Part shown: piece by piece, positions 20,601 through 29,950 of the stretch
Position numbering within the stretch: position 1 is the first letter of the stretch
Layout: every line of letters begins with the position of its first letter
Assembly: GCA_013306675.1 (NCBI GenBank)
Contig: JABLUY010000027.1
Span: 62,001-126,000 of the forward strand
DNA from: Thraustochytrium sp. TN22
Lineage: Eukaryota > Sar > Bigyra > Thraustochytrida > Thraustochytriidae
Length of the DNA: 64,000 bases
Direction: 5' to 3'
Position numbers and translations under genes: made by a program
Notes under the pieces: generated by a model
The model's database searches: none
The model's input: the letters and a program-made list of their open reading frames with translations, nothing else
Told to the model about the DNA's origin: nothing

Positions 20601-22065
20601 CCGTGTCCGTGGCGTTCACATCCGCGTCGTGGTTCAGGAGCTTGCGCACGACGCCCTGGTGGCCACGAAGCGCAGCCACGTGCATGGCTGTCAGGTTCGC
20701 CTTGAGTTCTTTGGCGGTCCTCTCGTCCGCGTCGCCGCGCCCCTCGACATACTCGTCGATCGCAGCCAAGTTTCCGCGGGCGCTATGGTGGTGGATAGCT
20801 TTGAAGCCAAAGGCATCGAGGTCGCCCATGTCATAGACGTGGTACGCAACACGAGCCAGGTGCATGCACTCGAACGGGTTGCCGTTGCCCTTCTCCCACA
20901 GCATCCGGACGTGCGCCTTCCATGGCTCGTCCGCGAGGCTAGCCAAGGCGTCGTTCGTGTCCAAGCTGCCGCCTTGTTCAGTGTCAACGAAAAAGGCTCT
21001 GCATACGATGTCGTTCTCGCTCAGTGCTTCGTGGAGGATCGCGAGGTGGAGCCATGCATGCGGTTGGCATCCGGACCACTGCTTCGCCATCTCCCCGAAC
21101 CAGTGGCTTGCAACCCCGTTTGCGGGCCCACATCGGAGCGCTTTGCGCAGCGCTCGCACGCGCAGCACCTTGGCCTTGTCGTCACTTGCCCCGCGCACCC
21201 ATTCGAAGAGGTCATGTACACCTTCTTTTGCGTACGCGAGCTCGTCTTGTTCCTCGCGACCTTCCTCGCTCGGGATCGCCTCTGGGTCCAGGTTCAACAC
21301 CACACCCCAGACGAGCGCCCTGACCACCTCGTCTTTGCCCTTCGTTGCGAAGCCGTGCAGCGTCCCGTTCTGCTCCAGCGCCTCTGGTCGCACGCTCTTG
21401 CGCGCCGATTCCTTTCTCCTCAGTTTCTTCACCGCCACGAGCAGCAAGCGCAGCTCTCCGTCCTGCTGGGCGTCGAGCTGCCTCCTGAGCTCCTCCCTGT
21501 ACTTGCCAATCAGCGTCTCGTCGTCGCCGTCCTCGCTTGACAGCGCGGCGCCGACCTCGTCGACGGGGCCTCCGCCCGCGCCGCACAGCCTGCCGCCGCA
21601 CGCCATCTTGAGGGCCACGGCGCCGGCGCTGCCGATGACGGGCACGTGCCCCGCGGCGTCGGAGTCCCGGTTCTGCGCGGCCGCCTGCCGCGGCGAGCGC
21701 GCCGAGGACCCGCGACGGCCGGCCGCGCCGAGCTCGGCGCCGTGGCGCGAGGGGGCCCGGACCGGTGGGTTGCCAAGCCTTGCCTGCCAATGGAGGTATG
21801 CATCCATTGGGTTGCGGCCGAGCACGCGCGAGTTGGTGACGCCCGCGCCGCCGAGCATAACGAGTGCGGCGGGCCACTCGGCTCCGGCTGGGTCTCTGTC
21901 ACTGTCAGTTCTAGTTCGCGGCGAGAGCCCAGCTTGGACAAGCCTGATGTGACTCACAGCCTGCCGGCGAGCGAGGCCGCCGACTCGGAGGCGGGGCCCG
22001 GAGCCACTGAAGGCCGTGACGGCGGCCGGCCGGCCCGCTGGTCGCTGCCAAGGAAGCGGAGGCAT
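17680..22065 (-). CDS. Ankyrin-repeat polycystin-type (TRPP-like) cation channel, copy 2
   Basis: 1461 residues from the first Met; an internal Met near residue 154 (MACGGRLC) is an alternative start, since the first 150 residues are low-complexity. Ankyrin repeats are clearest at about 411-525 (AMHVAALRGHQGVVRKLLN, DADVNATDTDENTPLHYA). S1 is at about 825-853. The polycystin loop holds GRPLYRQLRTRSDSC, YGKYPGGGFSVPLP, RLAAIEFKLFSRSQGLVTYG and LELTAAG. The pore region near 1307 reads MTFRAAVGDIPFDEKFE, followed by S6 VLAAWLLVIILLNLLIAIMN. The tail is charged (GGDGGEKETQSD) and rich in Asn and Gly. It keeps the domain order of copy 1 throughout, so the pair arose by duplication. Ectodomain gene B lies 164 bases upstream on the same strand. 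Confidence 0.87.
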   Translation of the reverse strand: MPPLPWQRPAGRPAAVTAFSGSGPRLRVGGLARRQAVSHIRLVQAGLSPRTRTDSDRDPAGAEWPAALVMLGGAGVTNSRVLGRNPMDAYLHWQARLGNPPVRAPSRHGAELGAAGRRGSSARSPRQAAAQNRDSDAAGHVPVIGSAGAVALKMACGGRLCGAGGGPVDEVGAALSSEDGDDETLIGKYREELRRQLDAQQDGELRLLLVAVKKLRRKESARKSVRPEALEQNGTLHGFATKGKDEVVRALVWGVVLNLDPEAIPSEEGREEQDELAYAKEGVHDLFEWVRGASDDKAKVLRVRALRKALRCGPANGVASHWFGEMAKQWSGCQPHAWLHLAILHEALSENDIVCRAFFVDTEQGGSLDTNDALASLADEPWKAHVRMLWEKGNGNPFECMHLARVAYHVYDMGDLDAFGFKAIHHHSARGNLAAIDEYVEGRGDADERTAKELKANLTAMHVAALRGHQGVVRKLLNHDADVNATDTDENTPLHYATRRLLFLRHASLLKAGAKRHESAFVYKGWLRAGRLDVKVEKVLRDHIHLKGVPPPPISKLAATFELWCLLFPRAIDPHLIVKEWTPPGGSETSAGPSVEPAVAGRARSEMRVERAFSSLRDLAGSREAASSATLHGRLTREEGIALPRRLAELLQKRLKPVLEPEVAMDESPDAWRSIVSSQLEHLTLAELQHPQGGDALIDQSMAALASPPEPPAEAFRGTGLGDYVLAAEDPKTGELREADRKDLSRMIVDQERVIKLMVQANADLNARDSRGNLSFPRSARYDWLKRHWLELQNALQSGPNFGFTAAIFQDPRGHVAVNQLWIDSGLRIWSVLKLVVYLLFLALLTFVAARYSGRNAEEAYAVQAAIEGRLTAFSEISDVQGWHEFTQGTFLDALWETDQVYTTPDGKREVLGGEGALLNGAQGLIGRPLYRQLRTRSDSCVDDKAIVRQSVETCFAPFSTDAADLAPISCELSNGTLASFRHSSGAGLPFYGNYGKYPGGGFSVPLPVDKSAARFLLEDLQACDFISRNTRLAAIEFKLFSRSQGLVTYGAIVLELTAAGAIQATKRFSTLKVVSYYSEQDLVDRRWEWLLLFCFAVYALVEVHQLHSYGIKWYGLPPKEAYEKLSSSQIHFCPKRRKRSSYGSQTTAVRRRRCSCKFFPMPLYLWNPYNWLDVTILVLFNILLSLHADLATELDANIEDWFAKSASDEYIDTADAINLAQKRQTYLAVVVFLCYLKGLEYAQVHEALALPLIIMGGMMVKLVSFFGFFIFFILAWGFFDYILYGLSYWPVSSIGRSIIMTFRAAVGDIPFDEKFELDTTGLGIFMSVLAAWLLVIILLNLLIAIMNEAYEDVRNSAKARWCFMQFRMVQDSHELQEANERDEGEKHGGDGGEKETQSDFFDLIDYVRDQARAVSHWVRATRRSNSGVEDNRNDGEQGNRNGGGEGSPNGGEESKNLSNV

Positions 22066-22229
22066 GGGCAGACATGAAGCTCGTCGATGGGATGTTCTTA
22101 TTACACACTGTCAGTCCGTGAGGCCGTTGATGGGATGGCATGCAGTGCGACTCGACTCGATGCGCACGGCGACTTGCTGGTGCTTGCGGAGCCCGGCGCC
22201 GGCGCCATGTAGTGAGATGCAGCCCAGGC

Positions 22230-23588
22230 TCACTCTTGGACGAGCGGAAGGTGATTGGGAGAAGTTGTTGGGGAAACAGGGTCCGTGGCGTCAACGGCGC
22301 CGCCGGTGTCCTTCAACTTGCCCTGGGCGGCGCTCGCGGTAGGCTTGGTCCGGCCGGGCCTGATCTGCCTGCAGCAGAGCACGAGAAGAAAGACGCCGGC
22401 GCAGGCCCAAAAGGAACCAAGGATGACGCCGCGGTCGATGGCCTTGCCCGTGGCCAAAGGAATGGGACTGCTCGTGGGGCGCAAGGTGCGGGGGATCTCC
22501 GTGGGCGTCCGTGTCGGCTTCTTTGTTGGGTGCTGCGTAGTAGGCGCTCTGCTGGGTGCCCCGGAGGACGTGGGTGCCAGGGTCGGCGACCTGGTCGGCG
22601 AGCGCGACGGAGCTAGCGTCGGCGCTCCGGACGGTGCATTTGTTGGGCTTCCAGATGGCGGTGGCGGAGGTGGCGGTGGCGGTGGTGGGCTCGGCTCGGG
22701 CGTTTGCGCCGTTGGTTCTGTGGTGGGTGCCTCAGATGCCATGGACGGTCTCGTGGTCGGGCTCGTGGTGGGACTCCCTGTAACCTCGACGCCACTCCAG
22801 GCGTTCGTGCAGAGTGCGCCCTTGGTGAATGCTCCCGTGGTGTTGTCGATCTCCGTGGGGCACCAGCCCTGGATGGTGACGCCGAAGGTGTCGCGGAGCC
22901 GGGCGAGCATTTGCTTGAAGTTCCGATAGGGGGACTTGTATGGGATACACCCGTCGAGCGTGTAGTAGTTCGAGCCCTTGTAGCGGTCTGGCGTTAGGCA
23001 AGGCGTGGGTGCGGTGCTAACGTCGAGCTCCATGTCTCGGTCGATGCTGCGCTCGACGCGCTTGCTGGTCCACATGCCAGAGATGCCGCCCTTGTTGATC
23101 CAAGTGATGGCGCTGCCAAGCTTGCCGAAGAGCTCGTCCTGCGTAAGCTTGCCGAGCGGCGGCACGTAGGCGGGCACGCTGCAGTTGCAGTAGACCCAGG
23201 CGTTGCGCGCTTGCGTGGACGCGCCTCCGATGGTGACGGCGTCCGTGCTCTTCTTCTCGTACAATTGCGTGACCGGGCACCAGTAGTCGCCCTTGAAGGC
23301 GTTCTTCTCCAGGTACGGCGTGTACTCGCCGCGCATGGTGGACACACACGTCCTGTTGCCGAAGGTCTTCTCCTGGATGTTGTTGGTGGCTGCATAGATC
23401 CACGAGCCTTGCTCGCAGAGGGGCGCTTGGTCTCCAGCCCTTTCGAAGGCGGTACCCGTGTAGTCCTCCTCACAGCGAACCAGCTGGTCCTCCACGGTCA
23501 TCTCCCACGCCGCCTCGCCCGCCTGGAGCAGCGCGAGCAGGAGCGTGGCCGCGGAGAGCGCCCACGTCCACTTGCTGCGCAGCGTCAT
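22230..23588 (-). CDS. Type I membrane ectodomain protein B with Pro/Thr/Ser stalk
   Basis: 452 residues. The start MTLRSKWTWALSAATLLLAL opens a signal peptide; the frame is open slightly further upstream but without an ATG. The Cys-rich ectodomain (about 25-280) is homologous to protein A: LVRCEEDYTGTAFE, NRTCVSTM, DYWCPVTQLYEK, YCNCSVPAYVPPLGKLT, PCLTPDRYKGSNYYTLDGCI and FGVTIQGWCPTEID. A stalk of about 110 residues contains a poly-Pro run and PTxxPT/APS repeats of the type common in stramenopile surface proteins. One membrane span (VILGSFWACAGVFLLVLCC) and a tail of about 45 residues follow. It could act with the adjacent polycystin-type channel as an ectodomain partner, as PKD1 does with PKD2, but no PKD1 domain is present and this is inference. 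Confidence 0.82.
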   Translation of the reverse strand: MTLRSKWTWALSAATLLLALLQAGEAAWEMTVEDQLVRCEEDYTGTAFERAGDQAPLCEQGSWIYAATNNIQEKTFGNRTCVSTMRGEYTPYLEKNAFKGDYWCPVTQLYEKKSTDAVTIGGASTQARNAWVYCNCSVPAYVPPLGKLTQDELFGKLGSAITWINKGGISGMWTSKRVERSIDRDMELDVSTAPTPCLTPDRYKGSNYYTLDGCIPYKSPYRNFKQMLARLRDTFGVTIQGWCPTEIDNTTGAFTKGALCTNAWSGVEVTGSPTTSPTTRPSMASEAPTTEPTAQTPEPSPPPPPPPPPPPSGSPTNAPSGAPTLAPSRSPTRSPTLAPTSSGAPSRAPTTQHPTKKPTRTPTEIPRTLRPTSSPIPLATGKAIDRGVILGSFWACAGVFLLVLCCRQIRPGRTKPTASAAQGKLKDTGGAVDATDPVSPTTSPNHLPLVQE

Positions 23589-23656
23589 CTTGAGGACGAA
23601 GGTGACGGCGACGGCGACGGCGACGGGCAAGGGCGGCGCCTACGGGCGGCGCCGCC

Positions 23657-23708
23657 GGGCGACGCCGACGGGCGATGCCGACGGGCGACACCGACGGGCG
23701 ACGCCGGA
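23657..23708. repeat. 13-bp tandem repeat, four copies
   Basis: The unit gggcgacgccgac occurs four times with single-base variants, about 70 bases upstream of the ectodomain gene B start codon, so it lies in its promoter or 5' UTR. Confidence 0.85.
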
Positions 23709-24063
23709 GCCGCTGGACCGGCCGCGCCGGAAGCGCTGCCAGCCCGCCCAGCCCGTCGCGTGCCCGGCGCCGCGCCCGGCGCCGCGTCAGGCTCTGCCCG
23801 AGCCTGACTGCCGCTGCCGGTCATGGCCTGAGCTCGGGTTCCAAGGCACGCGCTACTCGAGAGGCCACTCACTCAGGTTGTCACTGCCACTGCCTCGCTA
23901 CTAGCTACTACTCCTAGACTACTAGTAGAGGACGGAGGGTCCCCGAGGACCCTCGCGCTGCGAAGCGCAAGTGATGATGAACATCACGCCGATGATCACG
24001 GCGTGCCACGTGATCGTGCAGTGGCGCTGAGGCTGGCTGAGGCTGGCTGAGAGAGCTGAGGCG

Positions 24064-24110
24064 ACAAAGCCGGCAAAGCCGGCAAAGCCGGCAAAGCCAC
24101 CAGCAAAGCC
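24064..24110. repeat. 9-bp tandem repeat (ggcaaagcc)
   Basis: About five copies of the nonamer ggcaaagcc, preceded by two copies of a ctgaggctgg unit. It lies in the gap between the DJ-1/PfpI-like gene (3' side) and ectodomain gene B (5' side). No gene is evident in the surrounding 650 bases (23589-24284). Confidence 0.85.
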
Positions 24111-24284
24111 ACGGCCAGCCCAGCCTGAGCTGCGCGCGAGCAAGAGAGTGACAAATGGAAAAGCTTGTTGATCAACGGAAGAGAAGAGAACGGTAGAATC
24201 GTGCGCCCTGCGGATCCGGAGAAAGCGCGCCCTGCGCTCTCCATCCAGGCGCTCTCCATCCAGACTTGTATCATGTGACCTGGA

Positions 24285-26036
24285 TCAGGCGAGCGAGAGC
24301 TTCTGCGCGACGCCGCGGGAAGCCGAGGCAGAGTAGATCTTAGTAATGGTGTCGAGCTGGTGGGAGAAGACCTCGGTACAAGTGAGGCCGGACTGGTCCC
24401 AGATCTCGCAGCGTACGCCGTCGGTTCCGACGTGCCTGGCGAGGCGCTTGCGGATGAGCCCGGGCGAGGGCACGGGCTGGCGACGACCGGCTGGCGGGAG
24501 GATGGCAAAATCGAGGCTGGCGACGGCGGCCTGGCTGCGCGAGAAGCTGGAGAGCGGGCGCGCGCCGGCGAAGCGCATGCCGTTGTATGAACGAACGACG
24601 GGCGTGTCGATGATGGGCCCGGTCTCGGGCTCGTCCTTGTCCGAGCGCGAGACGCTGAGCGAGACGAGGCGGACGCCGGGCACGGCGCCCCAGACGTCAA
24701 GGATGGCAGCGACGCCGAGCTCGTCGACGCCATCGTAGAGGAGGACGGCAATGATGCGCTCGTGCAGGAAGCTGCGCATGCGGTGCGTCCAGCGCACGAC
24801 CTTGTCCTTCCAGACGGCGCGCGCCGTGGCGTTGGACGGCGCGCCGTAAAAGTGTCTGTAAAAGCCGAGCTCTTCGGCCACGTGGTCGCCAGGCGCGCTG
24901 TCGAGGCTGCTGGCCTCGGACAGCACATCCGAGTGGGACTCTCGAAGCGAGGGCCGTTCGAAGCGCGACGGCTGCTGCTGCTGCTGGCTGCTGCTGCTGC
25001 TGCCGCTGTTGTTGCTGGTGGTGCTGGCGCTGCTGTCCTCGTCATTGTCCTGCGGCTCGGGCGCGGGCCGCTGGGCCGCCGGCACGACTACAGGCGGCGG
25101 CGGCACAGCAAGTGCCGGCGCGGCCCCGATCGCGGTGATGGGTGACGTGGGCGAGCCGGGCGAGCTGGGCGAGCTGGGCAGCTTGGCAGCGGCGATTGGC
25201 GTAGAGGGCGGCGAGCGCACCTGCGAGTGCGAGTGCGTGTGCGAGCCTGAGCCTGCCCTGCCGCGGCCGCGGCGCACGGAGCTTACAGACGAGACCGGGG
25301 AGGAGGGCGAGGCGCCCAGGGAAGACGACGAGGAGGAGGAGCGCGCCATGAGCGTGCCGGAGGAGACCTCGGACTCCTGCAGGTGTGCCTTGCCAGCAGC
25401 CTCGCGGTAAAGCGCGTCGAGAAGGTCAAGGCTGGCGTCGATATCGTTGCGTGCGCTGAGGTGCTGCTTGGTTTTGCTCTTGAAGCCGTCACGGTAGCGC
25501 GTGACATAGGCGCCCTCGATGCGGACGACAACGGGGTCGTTGGGGAATTTACGCAGCCACTTGCGCACGGTAGGCCGCATGGTGCCGAGCACGACGATCA
25601 TGTCGGCATCGAGCGGTGCGTCGGCCAGCGTCAAGGACGGCTGCACGACGAGGTCCGACTTGTGCCCGAGGCCGCGGACCGTCTCGCCGGCGGCCAGCGT
25701 CACCACGGCGCAGCGGCGCGCGAAGACGCTCAGCGGCGCGGCCAGCGTCGTGAACCGCTGCACCTCGGCCGGCAGAACCAGGTACACGCGCAGCTGCTCC
25801 TCGGGCGGCGGCAGGCTGCGCGTGCTCAGCGACCGAATGCGGTCCCGAAAGCTGCCAGTGCTGCGCCGCGCGCCCGTGCTCGACGTCGTCGACCTCGCGG
25901 ACCCGGACGAGGTGCGCCGGTGCCCTGCGGAGAGCCTCTTTCCAGCGTTCCTGCCTTCGCTCAGGAGCTGCTCCGTGCCCACCTCCAGCACCTGGGCGCT
26001 GCCGACCTCCGCCATCGCGGGCGCTTCCGCCAGCAT
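24285..26036 (-). CDS. Protein with two DJ-1/PfpI-like domains, polyQ linker
   Basis: 583 residues, not assignable to a characterised enzyme. Domain 1 (about 80-175) has the alternating strands of a class I glutamine amidotransferase-like fold: LRVYLVLPAEVQRFT, DADMIVVLGTMRPTVRKWLR and PVVVRIEGAYVT. The usual nucleophile Cys (as in ICAG) is absent: VRIEGA occupies that place. Domain 2 (about 425-530) starts IIAVLLYDGVDELGVAAILD, the classic DJ-1/PfpI opening, and has LDFAILPPAG. Between them is a Ser/Pro-rich linker with Q repeats. A catalytic role therefore looks unlikely and a binding or regulatory role is possible. The start is the first ATG in a frame that is open further upstream without one. 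Confidence 0.65.
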   Translation of the reverse strand: MLAEAPAMAEVGSAQVLEVGTEQLLSEGRNAGKRLSAGHRRTSSGSARSTTSSTGARRSTGSFRDRIRSLSTRSLPPPEEQLRVYLVLPAEVQRFTTLAAPLSVFARRCAVVTLAAGETVRGLGHKSDLVVQPSLTLADAPLDADMIVVLGTMRPTVRKWLRKFPNDPVVVRIEGAYVTRYRDGFKSKTKQHLSARNDIDASLDLLDALYREAAGKAHLQESEVSSGTLMARSSSSSSSLGASPSSPVSSVSSVRRGRGRAGSGSHTHSHSQVRSPPSTPIAAAKLPSSPSSPGSPTSPITAIGAAPALAVPPPPVVVPAAQRPAPEPQDNDEDSSASTTSNNSGSSSSSQQQQQPSRFERPSLRESHSDVLSEASSLDSAPGDHVAEELGFYRHFYGAPSNATARAVWKDKVVRWTHRMRSFLHERIIAVLLYDGVDELGVAAILDVWGAVPGVRLVSLSVSRSDKDEPETGPIIDTPVVRSYNGMRFAGARPLSSFSRSQAAVASLDFAILPPAGRRQPVPSPGLIRKRLARHVGTDGVRCEIWDQSGLTCTEVFSHQLDTITKIYSASASRGVAQKLSLA

Positions 26037-29000
26037 CTTTCGTGCGGCCGGCCTCAGCACCAGCCCCAGCAGCTCTGCCGCGCCGCCTGCGGTGCGGGCC
26101 TGCCTGCCTGCTTGCCTGCCGGCCAGGCTGCTCCTGCGCAGCGCTGCGCAGCGCTGCGCTGCGCGGTCGTTGCCGCTGGCGCTTGCCAGGCGCGGCACCA
26201 CGGTCGCGTCGCACCGAGGTTAGTTAGCGCCGAGAGCCTGCCTGAGAGGGAGTGAGTGAGGCAGGACTCAGCCTGGCACTGACAGTGAGCTGAGCCTGAG
26301 AAAAAGAAGGTGTCTCACCCGCCGTGGCCGCGACGCGACGCGCCGCGCCGCGACGCGCCGCCGCCGGGGCCCTGCGGCCTCGCTGCCGCGTGGCCTGCGC
26401 GCGCCTCTGCGCCCGTTCGACCGCCTGCCGCGCGCGCGCGCGAGTGTCACGTCCCGTCGCCGGCGAGGACGACAGAGAAGTAGAAGAAAAAGAAGAAAGA
26501 GTGAGACGACAAGACGAGGCGATGAAGAAGGAGCGCGTCGACGCCGCTGCCACGAGCGCGCGGAGGTAAGCCCGCCCCGCCTCGCCTGGCTCGCGTCGCC
26601 TCGCTGCGCTGCGCCTCGCTTCGCGGCGCTGCGCTGCGCTGCGCTGCGCTGCGCTGCGCTGCGCTGCCCGGCGCCTTGCCGCGCTGCGCCTTGCCGCCGC
26701 TCGCGCCCGCGCGCCTCGCCCGCGCCGCTCCGTCGCCCGCGCGAATCCGGTTTGAAAAGGATGCGGAGCGTGCGCCGTAGCACGCGATCCCCGTCGGCGT
26801 CCTCGCGCGAGAGCCCGGCCGCGAGCCGCGCGAGCCGCGCGAGCCGCGCGAGCCGGCCTCGCTGGTCTCGCCCGGCTCCTGCCCGCTGCTGCGTGCCGCG
26901 GCGCGCGCTCGCGCGGCCCTCGCGATGCGCCTCTGCCGCCTTGACCGCGCGCAGCGCAGCGCCCTCTCGCGCCGGCCTGTCCGAGTCCGGCGCGTCCGAG
27001 TAGGTCAACCGGCCTTGCGAGGTCAGGCCACTGGCGCCGCGGGCGCCGGCACTGGCCAGGCGGCAGGGCTGTCCCGGCCTGCCTGCCTGCCCGGAATGCG
27101 AGCTCGAGCGCGGAGGCAGGCGCTGGCGAGGGGGCGTGGGCGGGACCGGACCGCCGTCTCGTCCTCCCGGCCGACACGGCGGCGAGGACGCTGACGCTGA
27201 TGCTGCCGGGCAGCGGGCTGGTGACCAGGTGACGGCCTCGCCGCACTGGCGGGCCCGGCTCGCTGCCGCGGGCGCCGAGCGCCGAAAGCTGCGAGGCGGA
27301 GCGCGAGCGCGTCAAGACGGTCGCGGGCCCCGGCGGTAGCGATGCGAGGCAGGCAGTGGTGGCCGTGGGGGCGGGAAGCGATGCGCGCATACTGCTGGCG
27401 CCACCTGCTGACGCTGACATCAGTGGCACTGGCTGAATCGTCAGGACGACCGGGGTACCCGCACGCGCGGAACCATGGCAACAGGGTGCAGTGGTGTACG
27501 GCGCGCGCACCGGGGGCGCATCAAGCCACGGCCTGGTGTGCAGGGGTCCTCGCTGGCCATGGTGGCTGGGATGGGCCGCAGCCGGGCCGCTGAATGGAGG
27601 CCGCCGGAGTCCGGCCAAATCGTCAACCCGGATGATCAAATGTCGGCGCTGATTGAGCGAGCCGGCAGCTGGGCAGCTGGAGGCAGCTTGAGAGCAGAGA
27701 AGGGCGAGCTTAGTGGATGCCCGTCTTGTAGCTGGGCAAGTCCTGTACTGTACGTACGTACGTACGGTCAAGGTCCGTGGCCGGCCGGGCGACCTGAGCG
27801 CGGGACAGCGCGAGAAAGCGTTGCACGGCGGTCACCGGCGTGTCGCGGCGTGCCGCGGTTGCGGCGGTTGTGTTTCGTGTGTGTGCGGCGCGCACGCTTA
27901 CAGTAATACAGTCAGCGACTGACTCGATCTGCTTAGTACATGGCGAGTCAAAGGCGGCGGGTGCGCCCAGTGCTTGCATTGCACATGATTGCAGCGTGCA
28001 GTGCGTGCAGGTGCCGTGGCCGCTGGGTCGTACACACGCCCGCCAGCCGCCAGCGACAAGCTGAGCTAGTTTACCTCACGACCTTTGCGTTGTGCAGACA
28101 GTGAATCAATGTTGATTCACATCTAGGATACCAGCCGCCGAGCTGAGCAACAAGCCCAGCTCGACCGCCGCCCGGCGAGTGAGGGAGCTGACCGTGAATC
28201 CGCGGCGAAGGAGCAAGGAGCTGCTGCTGTGGTCCTGCGGAGCTGGGCTCTCTCCCCGTTCCCCAGTACAAGCTCTGTCGTCGCCAACCTCTCATTCGAC
28301 AGCGTTTCGCCGTGCAAGCCAGGCAGTCAGCAGAGCAGCCTGACGAGAGCCTCATCACCCGCCCGGAGATGTACCCCCGCCGTGCCGCCCTCTCCGCGCG
28401 CTTCCGATTGCCCCGGCCTCCAGGTCGCGCAGCTTCCCGCCGATCTCGCCGCCCGGATCTCGCCTCTCCGAACCGCCGCGACTCGCGCTCTGACCTCGGA
28501 AGGTTCTCCTCGTCCGGCACCCGGGGTTTCCATGTGGGGCACGCCGCGCGTTTTCGCAGAGAACGGCCGCGGCGGCCCAGGCCGCAAGCAGCGGCGCGGC
28601 GGCGCCCGCGCGCAGATCGCGCGCGCTGCCCCCCGGAAAAGCGGCCGGAAAGCGGCCTATCCGGCGAGACAGCGGCCAGCGCGGCGCGGCGCGTCCCTGC
28701 TTGCTGCGAGGAAACGCGCCGCGACGAGACCCGCAAGTTGGGCGAGCGCGCCGCGTCAAAGCAGATCCGAGCGCTCCGCGCGGCGGGAGAGCGCGGCGGC
28801 GGCGGCGCGCGCAGACCGGCAACGCGACGCAGCAGCAGGCGGCGGCGCGGCGACTCGGCGACGCAGGCGAGGCGAGGCGAGGCGAGGCGAGGCGACGCGA
28901 CGCAGGACGTGCGCGGGGCGCGTCCGGTGCCGCGCTCGATCGATTCGCGTGGGCACGTCGCGTTCGAGCGACGGAGCGACCGGCGCGGCGCGCGGGTGAC

Positions 29001-29120
29001 CGGAGGGCGACGTCGCGGGCCAGCGCGCCCGTGGCCGCGGCCTGGGAAGGCAGGCAGGAGCAAAACGGATTGACGAGCGGCGAGCGGCGAGCGGGCGAGC
29101 GGCGAGCGGAGGAGAGCAGG
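26037..29120. other. 3 kb GC-rich stretch without a supportable gene
   Basis: Open frames exist on both strands but encode low-complexity Arg/Ala/Pro strings and lack family features. Visible structure: a (gcgct)n run near 26625-26665, (gcgagccgc)n near 26818-26855, an acgt tetramer run near 27750-27770 and a (ggcga)n run at 28864-28895. A short plus-strand frame ending in an AG|GTAAGC donor at about 26567 could be a first exon, but I cannot find a matching second exon. The stretch probably contains the promoters of the flanking divergent genes. Confidence 0.5.
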
Positions 29121-29705
29121 ATGATGCTGCTGTCGAACCCGACGACGGGCGACGGGCTCGGGCTCGGCGCGCTGCGGCGCACCAGGAGCGCGTACTCGAG
29201 CGGCAAGGCCGCCGGGTTTGCGACCGGCGGCGAGGAGAAGACGGTGGCCGCCGCGGCCGGGCTTGGGCTGCGCAGCGTGCGCAGCGCGGCCAGCGTGCTG
29301 GGCGGCGCCGCCAAGGTCGCGGCGGCGGCGTCGCCGCTGCGCCGCCTCGGTGTGGTGCAGGGCAGGTCGAGGGCGCGGACCTCGTCGACCGCGTCCACGG
29401 CCTCTGCAGCGTCCTCGGCCGAGGTGCTGCAAATGCCCATGCTGGGCGGCGCGGCCGCTGCCTCGGACGGCCGCCGCTTCCGCCGCTCGCGACGCAACGC
29501 CGTGCACGAGCGCATGCACCCTGGACTCGTGCGCGCCTTCGACGTGGACTTTCGCTTTGATGACGTGGATGACGACGATGACGACGAGGATGACGGTGCC
29601 TTTGACGAGGAGCTCTTCGGCCCCATCGACCAGGACTATACCAGCGAGAGCACCGACCCGGACTCTCACTCGGACCGCTCGCCCCATGGCTCGACGCGTT
29701 GGTGA
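29121..29705 (+). CDS. Hypothetical small protein with acidic C-terminus
   Basis: 194 residues, not recognised. The start MMLLSNPTTGDGLGLGALRR follows a purine-rich leader (gagcaggatg). The first 130 residues are Ala/Ser/Arg-rich with amphipathic potential (TVAAAAGLGLRSVRSAASVL); then comes RRFRRSRRNAVHERMHPGLV followed by a strongly acidic stretch (DVDFRFDDVDDDDDDEDD) and a Ser/Asp tail. No signal peptide or membrane span is seen. The block NAVHERMHPGLVRAFDVDF is compact and might be a conserved motif. The opposite strand is also open over the same bases but gives poly-Ser/Arg, so the plus frame is preferred. Confidence 0.5.
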   Translation: MMLLSNPTTGDGLGLGALRRTRSAYSSGKAAGFATGGEEKTVAAAAGLGLRSVRSAASVLGGAAKVAAAASPLRRLGVVQGRSRARTSSTASTASAASSAEVLQMPMLGGAAAASDGRRFRRSRRNAVHERMHPGLVRAFDVDFRFDDVDDDDDDEDDGAFDEELFGPIDQDYTSESTDPDSHSDRSPHGSTRW

Positions 29706-29950
29706 CAGGACGCGAGTGCAGTTGGCCCGGTGCCTGGCGCCAGCAGCCGCCGGCAGGGGTGAGGCGGGGCGCCTCGCCGCGCGCTCAATGCGCTACAGGC
29801 GGCTGAGCCAGACTGTTTCGTTTGGGTCTTGCGGGATCGGGCTGGGCCCTTTCTGGTGTACATATTTGTGTCGTATTATCCTCTTCTTTGCTCATGATGA
29901 ACAACAAGAATCAATTTGTGTAATGAATACTGCGAGCCTTGACGACCCGA

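Noticed and set aside
26517-26567. Possible first exon ending in AG|GTAAGC
   Set aside because: No acceptor and second exon within the usual intron length of about 90 bases gave a sensible frame.
26224-27771. 515-codon minus-strand frame
   Set aside because: It is Arg/Ala/Pro low-complexity across tandem repeats, with no family features and no ATG clearly serving as start.
28355-29626. 423-codon minus-strand frame with poly-Ser start
   Set aside because: It is antisense to the acidic small protein; the Ser run is the complement of the Asp/Glu codons.
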